64,000 bases of DNA, taken from positions 1,178,001-1,242,000 of the forward strand of contig NZ_KQ758617.1 of NCBI RefSeq assembly GCF_001457035.1, read 5' to 3'. Source of the stretch: Fictibacillus enclensis (GTDB lineage Bacteria > Bacillota > Bacilli > Bacillales > Fictibacillaceae). Shown here one piece after another: positions 42,178-52,466 of the stretch. The notes below the pieces were generated by a model, which was not told where the DNA came from, did not search any database, and was given only the letters and a program-made list of their open reading frames with translations. Each line of letters starts with the position of its first letter. The first letter of the stretch is position 1. Both the position numbers and the translations under genes were made by a program.

Positions 42178-43131
42178 TTGCATGATTCCATGACATTTAA
42201 AAAGAAGACCCAGATCAACATTATCCTGAATCAGAATACAGAAAGAGAGAAAGTGGAAGACGCGCCTGTTTCTGCACCAAAGGAAGGGCGGCAGCTTGAA
42301 AAGCATCTTCCGTTAAAAAAAATGGAACAGGAAATGTCGTCGTTGGTTGGCATGGAGGAACTGAAGAATTTCATTAAGGAAATCTATGCGTGGCTTTATG
42401 TGAATAAATGCAGAGAAAATCAAGGGCTGAAGGTTGAAAAACAAGTGCTTCACATGATGTTTAAGGGAAATCCGGGAACAGGAAAGACGACGGTAGCCCG
42501 TTTGCTTGGAAACCTGTTTCTGGAAATGAATGTTCTTTCAAAGGGGCATCTGATTGAAGTGGAGCGTGCCGATCTAGTCGGAGAATATATCGGTCATACC
42601 GCCCAGAAAACAAGAGATCTGCTAAAAAAGGCGATGGGCGGGATTTTGTTTATTGATGAAGCCTATTCGCTCGCCCGCGGCGGCGAAAAGGATTTTGGGA
42701 AAGAAGCGATTGATACCCTTGTAAAGGCGATGGAAGACCAGCAGCATGATTTTATTCTGATTCTTGCCGGTTATTCGGGAGAGATGGACCGATTCCTGAA
42801 ACTAAATCCAGGTTTGCCGTCACGATTTCCAATCATGGTCACGTTTCCCGATTACTCGGTTGATGAACTCATGGAAATCTCCCGGAAAATGGTTGCCGAA
42901 CGGCAGTATATCATGGCCAAAGATTCGGAGTGGAAGCTGCGGCAGCACCTGCAGCGCGTGTGTGCGGCCGGTGAAAAGTCCTTTTCAAATGGAAGGTACA
43001 TCCGCAACATTATTGAAAAAGCGGTGAGAAAACAATCGGTCCGGTTGTTAAAAGAGGAACGGACGGACAAAAAATCATTGATGACACTCATGGCAGATGA
43101 CCTGCATCTGGAAGAGAAACAAGGAATTTGA
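42178..43131 (+). CDS. spoVK: Stage V sporulation protein K (AAA+ ATPase)
   Basis: CbxX/CfqX-type AAA+ ATPase, mother-cell sporulation protein. About 317 residues with Walker A GNPGTGKTT (about 101-109), Walker B ILFIDEAYSL and downstream arginine finger region PSRFP. The TTG at 42178 is preferred because GAGAGGTG lies six bases upstream; a GTG at 42169 is inside that site. Precedes hflX as in B. subtilis. Confidence 0.92.
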   Translation: MHDSMTFKKKTQINIILNQNTEREKVEDAPVSAPKEGRQLEKHLPLKKMEQEMSSLVGMEELKNFIKEIYAWLYVNKCRENQGLKVEKQVLHMMFKGNPGTGKTTVARLLGNLFLEMNVLSKGHLIEVERADLVGEYIGHTAQKTRDLLKKAMGGILFIDEAYSLARGGEKDFGKEAIDTLVKAMEDQQHDFILILAGYSGEMDRFLKLNPGLPSRFPIMVTFPDYSVDELMEISRKMVAERQYIMAKDSEWKLRQHLQRVCAAGEKSFSNGRYIRNIIEKAVRKQSVRLLKEERTDKKSLMTLMADDLHLEEKQGI

Positions 43132-43172
43132 TATGATGAACGTATCATAAAAAACGAAAGCAGGTCGATTTT

Positions 43173-44411
43173 TTGGAAGATACTACGCATTCTCAACAAG
43201 AGAAAGCCATCCTCGTTGGCTGCCAGCTGCCAGGGCAAACCGACGAGCGATTTTTTTATTCCATGGAAGAGCTGGAGTCCTTGACCAAAACAGCTCAGGG
43301 ACAAGCTGTGGCCACGGTTACCCAAAAAAGGGATAGATACGACGCGTCCACCTTCATCGGGAAAGGGAAGATTGAAGAGATTGTAGCTCTTGAAGAAGAG
43401 CTGGAGGCCGATCTTATTATTTTCAATGATGAGCTTACACCAGCGCAAAACCGGAATTTGTCCCGTTACTTTGAAGCACGGATCATTGACCGCACACAGC
43501 TGATCCTCGACATTTTCGCCACCCGTGCACGCTCCAGGGAAGGTAAGCTGCAGGTCGAACTGGCCCAGCTGCAATACATCCTGCCAAGGCTGGCCGGTAT
43601 TGGTGCGTCTTTGTCGCGCCTTGGGGGCGGTATCGGCACCAGAGGTCCCGGGGAAACCAAGCTTGAACAGGACAGGAGGCATATCCGCACGAAGATTACC
43701 GATATTAAACGACAGCTGGAAGATATCGTTCACCACCGGGAACGGTACAGAGAAAGGCGGAAGGAAAACCAGGCCATACAAGCAGCTCTGGTCGGCTATA
43801 CTAACGCGGGTAAATCCACGCTGTTCAACGGATTGACGCGGGCAGACAGCTATGAAGAAAACCTACTGTTTGCCACTCTTGATCCATTAACGAGAAAAAT
43901 GCATCTTCCTTCGGGATTGCAGGTGCTTGTCACCGACACCGTAGGATTCATTCAGGACTTGCCCACTTCGCTGATTGCTGCGTTTCGTTCGACACTTGAA
44001 GAAGTAAGAGAAGCGGATGTGCTCATCCATGTTATCGACGGTTCGAGCGAAGACCGCGGACAGCATGAAGAAACGGTGCTCTCAATCTTAAAGGAATTGG
44101 GAGCCGCATCCATTCCCATGGTGACTGTATTTAATAAGAAGGATCAATTTAATGAGGGCTTTATTCCGGCTGCTGCAACATCCATATCCATCTCTGCCTT
44201 TGAGACGGAGGATGTGCAGCGCTTAAAAGAAGTCATCGAAACAGAAATGAAAAAGCAAATGGATTACTATCATATTTTTGTTCCGGCTTCAGAAGGCAAA
44301 ACGCTGTCCATGCTGAAAACAACGACCATATTAATGGAGCAAAAGTTTGAAGAAGAAAATCAAGCGTATGAATGTAAAGGCTATGCCTTGCCATCCACGA
44401 AATTACAATAA
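43173..44411 (+). CDS. hflX: Ribosome-associated GTPase HflX
   Basis: Splits stalled or hibernating ribosomes. 412 residues: N-terminal HflX domain, glycine-rich linker [19 protein letters not shown], and G domain with GYTNAGKST (about 208-216), DTVGF and NKKD. TTG start after AGCAGG. Followed by ynbB after 12 bases. Confidence 0.94.
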   Translation: MEDTTHSQQEKAILVGCQLPGQTDERFFYSMEELESLTKTAQGQAVATVTQKRDRYDASTFIGKGKIEEIVALEEELEADLIIFNDELTPAQNRNLSRYFEARIIDRTQLILDIFATRARSREGKLQVELAQLQYILPRLAGIGASLSRLGGGIGTRGPGETKLEQDRRHIRTKITDIKRQLEDIVHHRERYRERRKENQAIQAALVGYTNAGKSTLFNGLTRADSYEENLLFATLDPLTRKMHLPSGLQVLVTDTVGFIQDLPTSLIAAFRSTLEEVREADVLIHVIDGSSEDRGQHEETVLSILKELGAASIPMVTVFNKKDQFNEGFIPAAATSISISAFETEDVQRLKEVIETEMKKQMDYYHIFVPASEGKTLSMLKTTTILMEQKFEEENQAYECKGYALPSTKLQ

Positions 44412-44423
44412 AAGGAGCACCAC

Positions 44424-45689
44424 ATGTTTTCACAGTTCCAAAACGGAGAAAGATTACAAAGCTTAACAAGAGCCACAGAAGAAAAAATTTGCGATCAGCA
44501 CGAGAAGATTCAGCAGACCGCCGAATTCAATCAGTTAAAAGTGTTAAAAAGCTTCAGAGAACAAAAGGTGAGTGATTTTCATTTCACTCCCTCCACCGGG
44601 TATGGATATGACGATGCCGGCCGGGATACGCTCGAAAAGGTGTATGCCCAGGTATTCGGAGGCGAAGCAGCGCTCGTACGGCCGCAGATCATCTCGGGCA
44701 CTCACGCCATTTCCCTGTCCTTATTCGGTGTTTTGCTGCCGGGGGACGAGCTTCTCTATATCACCGGAAAGCCGTATGACACACTTGAAGAAATTGTGGG
44801 GATCCGCGGAAAAGGGACAGGTTCATTAAAAGAGTATGGTATTACCTACCAGCATACCGAGCTGACTCCATCGGGACGTCCGGATTTTGAAGTGATTCGA
44901 AATGCTATTCATGGCAAAACGCGCATGATAGGTATCCAGCGATCAAAAGGATATGCGGATCGGCCATCTTTTACAATTGAAGAAATCCGAGAGATGATTT
45001 CATTCGTAAAAAAAATCAAGCCCGATGTAGTGGTGTTCGTGGATAATTGCTATGGAGAGTTTGTGGAAGAAAAGGAGCCGTGCGAAGTTGGAGCGGATCT
45101 CATTGCGGGTTCACTGATCAAGAACCCGGGCGGCGGGCTTGCCAAGACGGGCGGATACATAGCAGGAAAGAAAGAACTGGTGGAACGGTGTTCATACCGG
45201 CTCACGTCACCAGGAATAGGAGCGGAAGCAGGCGCTTCTTTATACAGCCTGCTTGAAATGTACCAAGGGTTCTTTTTGGCACCACACGTTACCGCACAGG
45301 CGTTAAAAGGAGCAGTCTTTACAGCAGCTCTTCTTGAAAGTCTCGGAATGGAGACCAATCCGGCATGGAATTCAAAGCGTACCGACTTGATTCAGTCTGT
45401 TAAATTTAATGATGAAAAACGAATGGTGGCGTTTTGCCAGGCGATTCAGCTTGTCTCACCGGTCAATGCCCATGCCGTTCCTTATCCCGGATATATGCCC
45501 GGCTATGAACATGATGTAATCATGGCCGCAGGAACCTTTATCCAAGGAGCGAGCATTGAACTCACGGCTGATGGACCGATCCGTCCGCCATACATCGCCT
45601 ATGTTCAGGGTGGCCTTACTTATGAGCATGTCAAAATCGCCATTTTGACGGCTATCGACCAATTAATGGAACAAAATCTGCTCCATTAA
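44424..45689 (+). CDS. ynbB: PLP-dependent enzyme YnbB (aluminium-resistance/Met gamma-lyase-like family)
   Basis: 421-residue fold-type I pyridoxal-phosphate protein. The motif SLIKNPGGGLAKTGGYIAG carries the likely Schiff-base lysine; DNCYGEF precedes it. Belongs to the family annotated as aluminium resistance or methionine gamma-lyase-like; the true reaction is unknown. Conserved neighbour of hflX and glnR. Confidence 0.9.
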   Translation: MFSQFQNGERLQSLTRATEEKICDQHEKIQQTAEFNQLKVLKSFREQKVSDFHFTPSTGYGYDDAGRDTLEKVYAQVFGGEAALVRPQIISGTHAISLSLFGVLLPGDELLYITGKPYDTLEEIVGIRGKGTGSLKEYGITYQHTELTPSGRPDFEVIRNAIHGKTRMIGIQRSKGYADRPSFTIEEIREMISFVKKIKPDVVVFVDNCYGEFVEEKEPCEVGADLIAGSLIKNPGGGLAKTGGYIAGKKELVERCSYRLTSPGIGAEAGASLYSLLEMYQGFFLAPHVTAQALKGAVFTAALLESLGMETNPAWNSKRTDLIQSVKFNDEKRMVAFCQAIQLVSPVNAHAVPYPGYMPGYEHDVIMAAGTFIQGASIELTADGPIRPPYIAYVQGGLTYEHVKIAILTAIDQLMEQNLLH

Positions 45690-45719
45690 ACGAATATAAA
45701 ATATTTTTTGATAATTTTA

Positions 45720-45736
45720 TGTTATTTCTTCTCACA
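45720..45736 (+). promoter_or_regulatory. Upstream GlnR operator
   Basis: TGTTATTTCTTCTCACA fits TGTNAN7TNACA and lies 28 bp upstream of the second operator, the two-site layout of B. subtilis glnRA. Confidence 0.75.
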
Positions 45737-45741
45737 TAGTA

Positions 45742-45770
45742 TTGACATGTTAGGTTATGTAACATAAGAT
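45742..45770 (+). promoter_or_regulatory. glnRA promoter with embedded GlnR operator
   Basis: TTGACA (45742-45747) and TAAGAT (45765-45770) at 17 bases. The spacer is exactly TGTTAGGTTATGTAACA (45748-45764), a full match to TGTNAN7TNACA, so bound GlnR must block RNA polymerase. Confidence 0.88.
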
Positions 45771-45796
45771 AAAAGTAGTTGGAAGGAGGGCTTACG

Positions 45797-46192
45797 ATGA
45801 TGAATGATGATACACGACGGAATCAACCTTTATTTCCGATCAGTATTGTTATGAAGCTAACTGAATTATCTGCCCGGCAAATTCGATATTATGAAGAACA
45901 TGAACTGATTAACCCGGCTCGAACAGACGGCAACCGGAGAATGTTCTCTTTCAACGATGTGGATAAATTGCTGGAAATCAAGTCTCTGATTGAACAAGGC
46001 GTCAATCTTGCAGGGATCAAGCGTGTGTTTGAGCTGAACCAGCAAGCGGTTAGCCTTTTGAAAAATGAGGTTAAGAACGAGCAAGTGTCTGACGCTGCCA
46101 TACACCGCCGATTAAAGCGTGATTTGTTGCATGCGGGCAGACTAGGGAAGACGTCCTTGATCCAGGGGGAACTATCCCGCTTTTTCCACTAA
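45797..46192 (+). CDS. glnR: Glutamine synthetase repressor GlnR
   Basis: MerR-family repressor of nitrogen genes; binds DNA when feedback-inhibited glutamine synthetase contacts its C-terminus. 131 residues with winged helix including ARQIRYYEEHELINPARTDGN (written here as its start and end) and an amphipathic C-terminal tail GELSRFFH. The ATG at 45797 follows GGAAGGAGGG by six to seven bases. Confidence 0.95.
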   Translation: MMNDDTRRNQPLFPISIVMKLTELSARQIRYYEEHELINPARTDGNRRMFSFNDVDKLLEIKSLIEQGVNLAGIKRVFELNQQAVSLLKNEVKNEQVSDAAIHRRLKRDLLHAGRLGKTSLIQGELSRFFH

Positions 46193-46237
46193 TCTTACCA
46201 ACGAATGCTGTATTCAATTTCTAAGGAGGAGTAACAA

Positions 46238-47572
46238 TTGGCTAAATTTACAAGAGAAGACATCATGCAAATTGCAAAAGATGAAAATGTACGTTTCATT
46301 CGCCTTCAGTTTACCGATCTTTTGGGCGTAATCAAAAACGTAGAAATTCCTATCGGACAATTGGAAAAGGCATTGGATAATAAGATGATGTTTGACGGTT
46401 CTTCTATCGAAGGATTTGTGCGCATCGAGGAATCCGATATGCTACTTTACCCTGATTTAGACACATGGGTTGTATTCCCTTGGACTTCTGAAAAAGGAAA
46501 AGTAGCCCGTCTGATCTGTGATATCTACAATCCGGATGGCACACCATTTGCCGGCGACCCTCGCGGAATTTTGAAACGCGTACTGAATGAAATGGAAGAT
46601 TTGGGCTTCACGGACTTCAACATTGGACCTGAACCGGAATTTTTCCTCTTTAAAAATGATGAAAAAGGCGAGCCAACTCTTGAGCTTAACGACAAGGGCG
46701 GATATTTTGACCTTGCGCCGACGGATCTTGGCGAAAACTGCCGCCGTGACATCGTTCTCGAGCTGGAAGATATGGGCTTTGAAATCGAAGCATCTCACCA
46801 TGAAGTAGCTCCTGGACAGCATGAAATTGACTTTAAATATGCGGATGCTATAACAACTTGTGATAACATCCAAACATTTAAGCTTGTAGTTAAAACCATC
46901 GCCCGTAAGCATGGACTTCACGCTACCTTTATGGCGAAGCCGCTGTTTGGTGTGAACGGTTCAGGAATGCACGCCAACATGTCATTATTTAAAGACGGCG
47001 AGAACTCATTCTACAACGCGTCCACTGAAACTGGACTTAGCGAAACAGCGATGCAGTTCCTTGCTGGAATCCTGAAGCATGCTCAAGACTTTACTGCTGT
47101 AACCAACCCGACTGTAAACTCCTACAAGCGTTTGGTTCCGGGCTATGAAGCTCCTTGTTATGTTGCATGGTCCATGCAAAACCGCAGCCCGCTGATCCGT
47201 ATCCCGGCTTCCCGCGGACTGAGCACTCGTGTTGAAGTTCGTAGTGTTGACCCTACAGCAAACCCATATCTTGCTATGGCGGTATTGCTGGCATCCGGTC
47301 TTGACGGAATCAAGAACCAATTGCAAACTCCAGAACCAATTGACCGCAACATTTATGTTATGGATAAAGATGAGCGTGAAGCAGAAGGAATCAAAGATCT
47401 TCCTGCAACGCTTAAAGAAGCGCTCGACCGCTTGAAGAAGAGCGAAGTGCTGATTAAAGCGCTTGGCGAGCATGCGGCTGAACACTTTGTGGAAGCAAAA
47501 GAAATTGAGTGGGATATGTTCCGTACACAAGTTCACCCTTGGGAACGCGAACAATACATGAGCATGTATTAA
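46238..47572 (+). CDS. glnA: Type I glutamine synthetase (GSI-alpha)
   Basis: 444 residues, ATP-dependent ligation of ammonia to glutamate. Conserved blocks [27 protein letters not shown] and NRSPLIRIP are present; there is no adenylylation Tyr loop of the GSI-beta type, so control is by feedback inhibition and GlnR. TTG start 6 bases after AAGGAGGAG. Last gene of the conserved block. Confidence 0.97.
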   Translation: MAKFTREDIMQIAKDENVRFIRLQFTDLLGVIKNVEIPIGQLEKALDNKMMFDGSSIEGFVRIEESDMLLYPDLDTWVVFPWTSEKGKVARLICDIYNPDGTPFAGDPRGILKRVLNEMEDLGFTDFNIGPEPEFFLFKNDEKGEPTLELNDKGGYFDLAPTDLGENCRRDIVLELEDMGFEIEASHHEVAPGQHEIDFKYADAITTCDNIQTFKLVVKTIARKHGLHATFMAKPLFGVNGSGMHANMSLFKDGENSFYNASTETGLSETAMQFLAGILKHAQDFTAVTNPTVNSYKRLVPGYEAPCYVAWSMQNRSPLIRIPASRGLSTRVEVRSVDPTANPYLAMAVLLASGLDGIKNQLQTPEPIDRNIYVMDKDEREAEGIKDLPATLKEALDRLKKSEVLIKALGEHAAEHFVEAKEIEWDMFRTQVHPWEREQYMSMY

Positions 47573-47578
47573 GATATA

Positions 47579-47613
47579 AACCCCTTGACACCATTGGTGT
47601 TAAGGGGTTTTTG
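47579..47613 (+). terminator. Terminator of glnRA and left limit of the island
   Basis: AACCCCTTGACACC / GGTGTTAAGGGGTT stem with T5. Beyond it the sequence turns AT-rich and gene order stops matching B. subtilis. Confidence 0.93.
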
Positions 47614-47700
47614 CTTTTTGGTCATATAGGTTGATTTCATTTTTAAATAATGCAGGACCAAAAATGGACCGAAAAATTATTACTTTAAGACATTTTTCAT

Positions 47701-48000
47701 TTATTCTTCATATTTAACCATAGTATCAGTTTCTATCTTCTTGGAGATATGGGCATAAACATCCGATGTAACTTCAATGCTGCCATGACCTAAACGCTCC
47801 TGAACATACTTCATATCAGCTCCTGCTTCCAAAAGCAAAACAGCATGTGTATGACGTAATGAATGGATTGGCACTTTGGGAAGATGGGCGCGCTTCAAAA
47901 TTCGTTCAAAGGCGTTGAATAATGTTAATTTTGGAATAATATTTCCATCATTCCTAACTGTTTTATCATGTTGTTTTCGATACGCTATATGTTTCAAAAG
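47701..48000 (-). pseudogene. Truncated phage-type tyrosine integrase (C-terminal part)
   Basis: About 95 residues of an integrase catalytic domain: HSLRHTHA, LGHGSIEVTSDVYAH with the catalytic His, Arg and Tyr. The first 270 or so residues are missing; family-like sequence stops near 48000, although the frame stays open to 48087 with unrelated low-complexity residues. It faces glnA, where an island integrase next to its attachment site would be expected. Two short GGACC copies at 47655 and 47666 lie just past the stop. The rest was probably lost when the resolvase element arrived. Confidence 0.8.
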
Positions 48001-48068
48001 GTACAACCTTATGAGACTGTATTTAAGTACTGAATAAACCTGTGTTTGTATAGTATCAAAAGGTATAA
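47991..48068 (+). repeat. Paired 16-bp motifs, possible resolvase res site
   Basis: GTTTCAAAAGGTACAA (47991-48006) and GTATCAAAAGGTATAA (48053-48068) match at 14 of 16 positions and sit 62 bp apart, just upstream of a serine recombinase gene. Spaced motifs before a resolvase gene are typical of res sites, but dimer binding is not shown. Confidence 0.4.
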
Positions 48069-48159
48069 TGATTATGAAACGTATCAAAATAAGGATTAAC
48101 CTTTTGGAACACCCTGTTATATACTTGACTCACAAGCTAATAGTAAGGAGTTAATGAAA

Positions 48160-48758
48160 ATGACAAGAGAATTTGCATATGTACGTGTGTCAAGTAAGGA
48201 ACAAATGAACAACGACAATTAGACGCAATAAGAGAGTTAGGAATTGACGAAGGCTACATATTTACAGACAAGCAAAGCGGTAAGGGCTTTGGTAGACCTG
48301 ACTATCAATTAATGAAGCGTATGCTTAAAATAGGTAATGTCCTATACATTATGTCAATTGACCGTTTAGGACGTGACTACACTGGCATATTCAACGAATG
48401 GAACGATATAACTAAGAATATCAAAGCAGATATAGTTGTATTGGATATGCCATTATTAGACACTCGTAAGTATGCTGACAAAATGGGAACGTTTGTAAGT
48501 GACTTAGTACTACAAGTCCTATCGTTTGTTGCTGATAAAGAACGTGAAAATATTAAGAAGCGACAAGCACAAGGAATTGCTTCCGCTAAAGCACAAGGTA
48601 AACATCTAGGAAGACCTAAAGCGTCTATTACAGTTGAATTTGAGAATGCCTACAAACAATGGAAAGCAGGAGAAATAACAGGTGTTCAAGCAATGGAACA
48701 AGCAGGAATGACTAAAGCTACCTTCTACCGCAAGGTTAAAGAATATGAGGCAAGTTAA
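48160..48758 (+). pseudogene. Frameshifted serine recombinase (resolvase) 1
   Basis: Read through one missing base, this is a 199-residue resolvase/invertase: AYVRVSSKEQ with the catalytic serine, then after the shift QRQLDAIRELG, SIDRLGRDY, KERENIKKRQAQGI and a C-terminal HTH (GITGVQAMEQAGMTKATFYRK). The break is at about 48203-48207, where CAAATG would read CAAAATG; the first frame stops at 48220. ATG at 48160 has TAAGGAG nine bases upstream. Ends in a terminator shared in sequence with resolvase 2. Confidence 0.85.
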
Positions 48759-48807
48759 AGAGACTCCCAAACCAAGGAGTCTCTTTTCTTTTAGTGAGTA
48801 TATGGGG
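48758..48807 (+). terminator. Terminator of resolvase 1, copy 1 of a 46-bp repeat
   Basis: AGACTCC / GGAGTCT hairpin with TTTTCTTTT. From 48762 to 48807 it is nearly identical to 51404-51450 after resolvase 2, including the trailing GAGTATATGGGG. Confidence 0.8.
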
Positions 48808-48985
48808 AAGGTATTTCCTACATTCTCATGGGGTTCATAAGTGGGAGAAGAGCTTCATCTACACATCACAGAATTCTACAGTTTCCGAGTCAAAGCTTAC
48901 ACTTCACCAACCTCCTATAATAAAGTTCATATAATTGTCTTGGTAAGAGGTTTTCAGGTGGTAAGTTAATATTCACCTAACCCCC

Positions 48986-50707
48986 TCAACTTTGCCACCA
49001 TTCTAGTATTTTCGGTATTAAAGGAAATTCAAAAGCTTGCTCCTTAGTCATTTCTAATGCAACTTTTTCTCCAGTATTTACTTTGTTGCGGTCTGGTATT
49101 TGAGATATTTCACCGAAATTATCGTGTGATAGTTCGTTTACATCTATTTTTTAAGAACTTTTGCAAGAACATCTTTTGGATAAAGATTTTCAATAGTTCT
49201 AAATTCTCTTAGTAAGATACAATTTACATCAGCTTTTTGACATGCTTCTTCGTACTGTACTTTTGATTTTTTAACACTTCCACCTGCTTGTTCGCTTTTT
49301 ACTAAATCACTGTCAATGACAACAATGCTCTTTTCATGAATTTTTTTTATATCTCTTGGATCGATGACAAATAAATTTTCACCTCCAAGAGGAATGATAA
49401 GAACTCCTTCTCTTTCAATATCTATTCCAACCTTATTTAGAAGAATAGATAATACCTTGACCTCAGTTTGCCCTTCTACAAAGATTATTCCGTTGGCTGT
49501 TAAAGATAAAGGAAGGTATGCTCCAAGTGCATGAAATGCTTCTTCCTTCCTTTCAAATTCTATAGGGCGACCCTTGACCATTATGTTCTAAGAGGTATAA
49601 TTTATCGTTACCTTTTACTTTTTGCATTATAAAAGGCGAGTGGGTAGACAGTATTACTTTTACATTAAACTCCTTTGTTAACTTCTTAAGTAAGGATACG
49701 ATTTTCATTTGTAATTTTGGATGTAGACCATTTTCAGGCTCGTCTATAAAAACGATAAATGAATCGGAAAAATTCCCAATGAGTCTAGATATGATGTATA
49801 AAACATTAGTTATTCCAGCACCACTTCTGCTTAATGGATGATAGTGTGTGTTTTGGCTTTTTGACCATGTAATAAATAAGTCCTCATTAATAACTTTATC
49901 TACAGGCGTTCCTATTTCTATCTGCTCAAGATCAGGAAATAAGACTTTACAATATTCAATGAATTTTTGGTAATCTCCCTTTCTTCTTCGTTCTTCCTTA
50001 TTTATTTCTTTATAAAACTCCACTAACTCCGATGTCACTTGCTCAGATGTCTCTATTCCATCCAAGCTTATATTGAATATCCTGTCTCTTGTACTGCTAA
50101 AGATAAAAAGAGAGTCTAATCTTCTTTCAATTTTCGATAATATATTTGTTAACTCCTTATACAATAATTCAACAAAGAAAGAAGTATCACCAGACCTCTC
50201 TAATTTGAAAAAATTGATGCAAAAAGAAGTGAATTCATCTTTGTCTGTCCAATCATGAAGATAATGACCATTGGGAGGGGATAAAGGGACATCAACAAAA
50301 ATACTTACGGTCTTCAAGAACTCTCTTAAGGATTCTTCATTAATAATAACACCGGTTATTTCAATCTGTGCTTTTAAAGAACCTCTGTTATAAATTCGAT
50401 AGATATTGTCACATTGTTCCTCTGTTAAGCCAAATTCCCATCTGACAATCTGATCTTCATGTGATTCACCCTGTACATCATTAAAATGGACACTTCCTTT
50501 CAGCGAGCCAAGTTTATAGTGAAAATCGGATTTAACCAGTTTCCTATTGTGAAGAACAACTGAACTCAAATAGCTAGAAATTAGAAAAGAAGTTTTGCCT
50601 GAATCATTTGTACCTGAAAGCACAGTTAAATCCCCTAATTCTATGTGTAATGGTGGACGATCTCCGATAGATCTATAATTTTTGACAGTCATGCTTTTGA
50701 TATCCAT
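48986..50707 (-). pseudogene. OLD-family ATPase-TOPRIM nuclease broken by two frameshifts
   Basis: An overcoming-lysogenization-defect type nuclease of about 570 residues. Frame 1 (50707 to about 49570) has an ABC-like ATPase: Walker A SGTNDSGKTSF, signature LSRSGAGITN and Walker B VFIDEPENGLHP. An extra G near 49571 shifts to frame 2, the TOPRIM domain (IFVEGQTEVKVL with the acidic Glu, then VIDSDLV). A missing A in the run at about 49147-49152 shifts to frame 3, which ends at 48986 (KILEWWQS). ATG at 50707 with AAGGAAA. No UvrD-like helicase (GajB) lies beside it, so a class 1 stand-alone type rather than Gabija. Confidence 0.82.
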
Positions 50708-50851
50708 TGTTTCCTTCTACTAACACTCTCTTTTCCATAATCATACAAAAAAACACTTGATTCAACAAATCTTGTTTACTGTATTGTTCAAATTCACTTC
50801 ATTTACATAACATAGTGCAATAAATACCTGATGAATAGTGAGGAAATAACA

Positions 50852-51401
50852 ATGAAATATGGATATGCAAGAGTATCAACAATCGTACAAGATTTAGAGG
50901 TTCAAATTCAAGCATTACAAGCAGAAGGTTACGAGGTTATATACAAAGAGAGGTTCACAGGTACTAAAACAGATAGACCAGAGTTTAACAAGGGGCTTGA
51001 GACATTGCAAGAAGGGGACACGTTAGTTGTAACAAAACTAGATAGAATTGCTAGGTCAGCAGTCGAAGGTATTCAAACAGTTAAGGCGCTATTTGCAAGA
51101 GGAGTAAAGGTTCACATCCTCAATATGGGACTAGTAGAAAACACCCCAACAGGCAGACTGATTTTCAATATACTCAGTTCATTCGCAGAGTTTGAACGAG
51201 ACATGATTGTTGAACGAACTCAAGAAGGCAAAGCATTGGCAAAGCAACGTGATGATTTCAGAGAAGGTAGACCAAGAAAACACTCTAAGCAATATAGAAT
51301 TGCTTAAGACTCATACATACAAAGAAGTTGAAGCAATGACTGGCATAAAGAAGCGAACACTGATTAACAGAAAGAATGAAATAGTAGCAAAGCAGATATA
51401 A
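50852..51401 (+). pseudogene. Frameshifted serine recombinase (resolvase) 2
   Basis: Tn3-type resolvase of about 183 residues: YGYARVST with catalytic serine, [28 protein letters not shown]. The first frame stops at 51307 just after GRPRKHSK; the expected C-terminal HTH (THTYKEVEAMTGIKKRTLINRK) continues in the next frame to 51401, so one base is lost or gained at about 51270-51290. The N-terminal catalytic domain is complete. Differs clearly in protein sequence from resolvase 1. Confidence 0.85.
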
Positions 51402-51450
51402 GTGACTCCCGAACCAAGGAGTCTCTTTTCTTTATGTTGAGTATATGGGG
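51402..51450 (+). terminator. Terminator of resolvase 2, copy 2 of the 46-bp repeat
   Basis: GACTCC / GGAGTC hairpin with TTTTCTTT, followed by GAGTATATGGGG as after resolvase 1. Confidence 0.8.
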
Positions 51451-51566
51451 GGATTTTCCACACTTTAATACCCCATTTTATTATAATATAGGTATAGTTG
51501 GTTATCTCACACACCATGGATTTGCAGCATTCCCGATAAACTTCATTATAGAATTGAGGAGACTAA

Positions 51567-52466
51567 ATGAATCATGATAGAGATTTATTAATGAAAGCCT
51601 ATGAAATGTGGTCAGGCTTTAAAGAAGAAGTATTATACAAAAACAGGTTCATTATCAACCACGAGGTTCTCGATTACATAAAAAAAATGGCGCAAATTTG
51701 CAGAAAGACGATTGAAAAGGATACCATTCTTTATAGAGCCAGACAGTTTTCTGGTGATGAATATTTTCTTTATTACCTACATAACCCAGATAAAACTACT
51801 GAAAAAGGTCTTGTTACATCTGCTTATAAGGCGAGGCTTAATAAAAACCAACAAACGGGATTCTGGGGGTTTAACGGAGAGGAATCTTTTGTACCGCCAA
51901 GTAACAACTTAATTGGTGATGGCAGAGCAAACCCAAGCTTTATTAAGTACCTTTATACTGCAGAAGAACCATATACAGCACTCGTTGAAGTGAGACCATA
52001 TCTAGGTAGTAAAGTGAGTGTTGCTGAAATTAGAGTAAATGAACCGTTGGTTGTTGCGGATTTCTCGTATGACTCGCATGATTCATATAAGAAACTAGAC
52101 AGTTTTGAAAAGAATCTTATGTTTATGATAATGGAAGACTTTTCAAAACCCTCTGATTCTGATAAAAGAAGCTACATTCCTACTCAATACGTTTCTGAGT
52201 TTATAAAGTCATTAGGGGTTGAGGGGATAAAATTTAACAGTTCCCTTTATCGTAGGGGAAGAAACATTACAATTTTTAATTATGAAAAGTGCCAACCAAT
52301 AGGGTCAAAACTTTATGAAATTGAAGATATTTGCTTTGAAGCTAAAGGGTTTGCTCCTTCCAATCAAAAAGCTTTATTACATCATAAACTTGAACCTTAT
52401 AAAATGAAACAGTTTGAACACTTTATTAAACAACTTGAATCAATGAAGCAAAATGATGAAAATTGA
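51567..52466 (+). CDS. RES-domain protein
   Basis: 299 residues. A helical N-terminal part (1-55) precedes a RES domain: LYRARQF, an RANP segment, the ALVEVRP segment, and YIPTQYVSEFIKSLGVEGI with FNSSLYRRGRN. RES proteins characterised so far are NAD+-degrading or ADP-ribosylating toxins, normally paired with an Xre antitoxin encoded next to them. No Xre-like gene is adjacent here. Good GAGGAG ribosome site, intact frame. Could be an orphan toxin, a defence effector or a housekeeping RES variant; NAD activity is inference. Confidence 0.78.
   Translation: MNHDRDLLMKAYEMWSGFKEEVLYKNRFIINHEVLDYIKKMAQICRKTIEKDTILYRARQFSGDEYFLYYLHNPDKTTEKGLVTSAYKARLNKNQQTGFWGFNGEESFVPPSNNLIGDGRANPSFIKYLYTAEEPYTALVEVRPYLGSKVSVAEIRVNEPLVVADFSYDSHDSYKKLDSFEKNLMFMIMEDFSKPSDSDKRSYIPTQYVSEFIKSLGVEGIKFNSSLYRRGRNITIFNYEKCQPIGSKLYEIEDICFEAKGFAPSNQKALLHHKLEPYKMKQFEHFIKQLESMKQNDEN

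Noticed and set aside
49144-49581. Separate TOPRIM-only gene
   Set aside because: No ribosome site at its first ATG, and the sequence joins smoothly with the upstream ATPase frame after removing one G; it is part of one broken OLD gene.
48986-50707. Gabija system
   Set aside because: GajA-like architecture is present, but there is no UvrD-type helicase (GajB) next to it.
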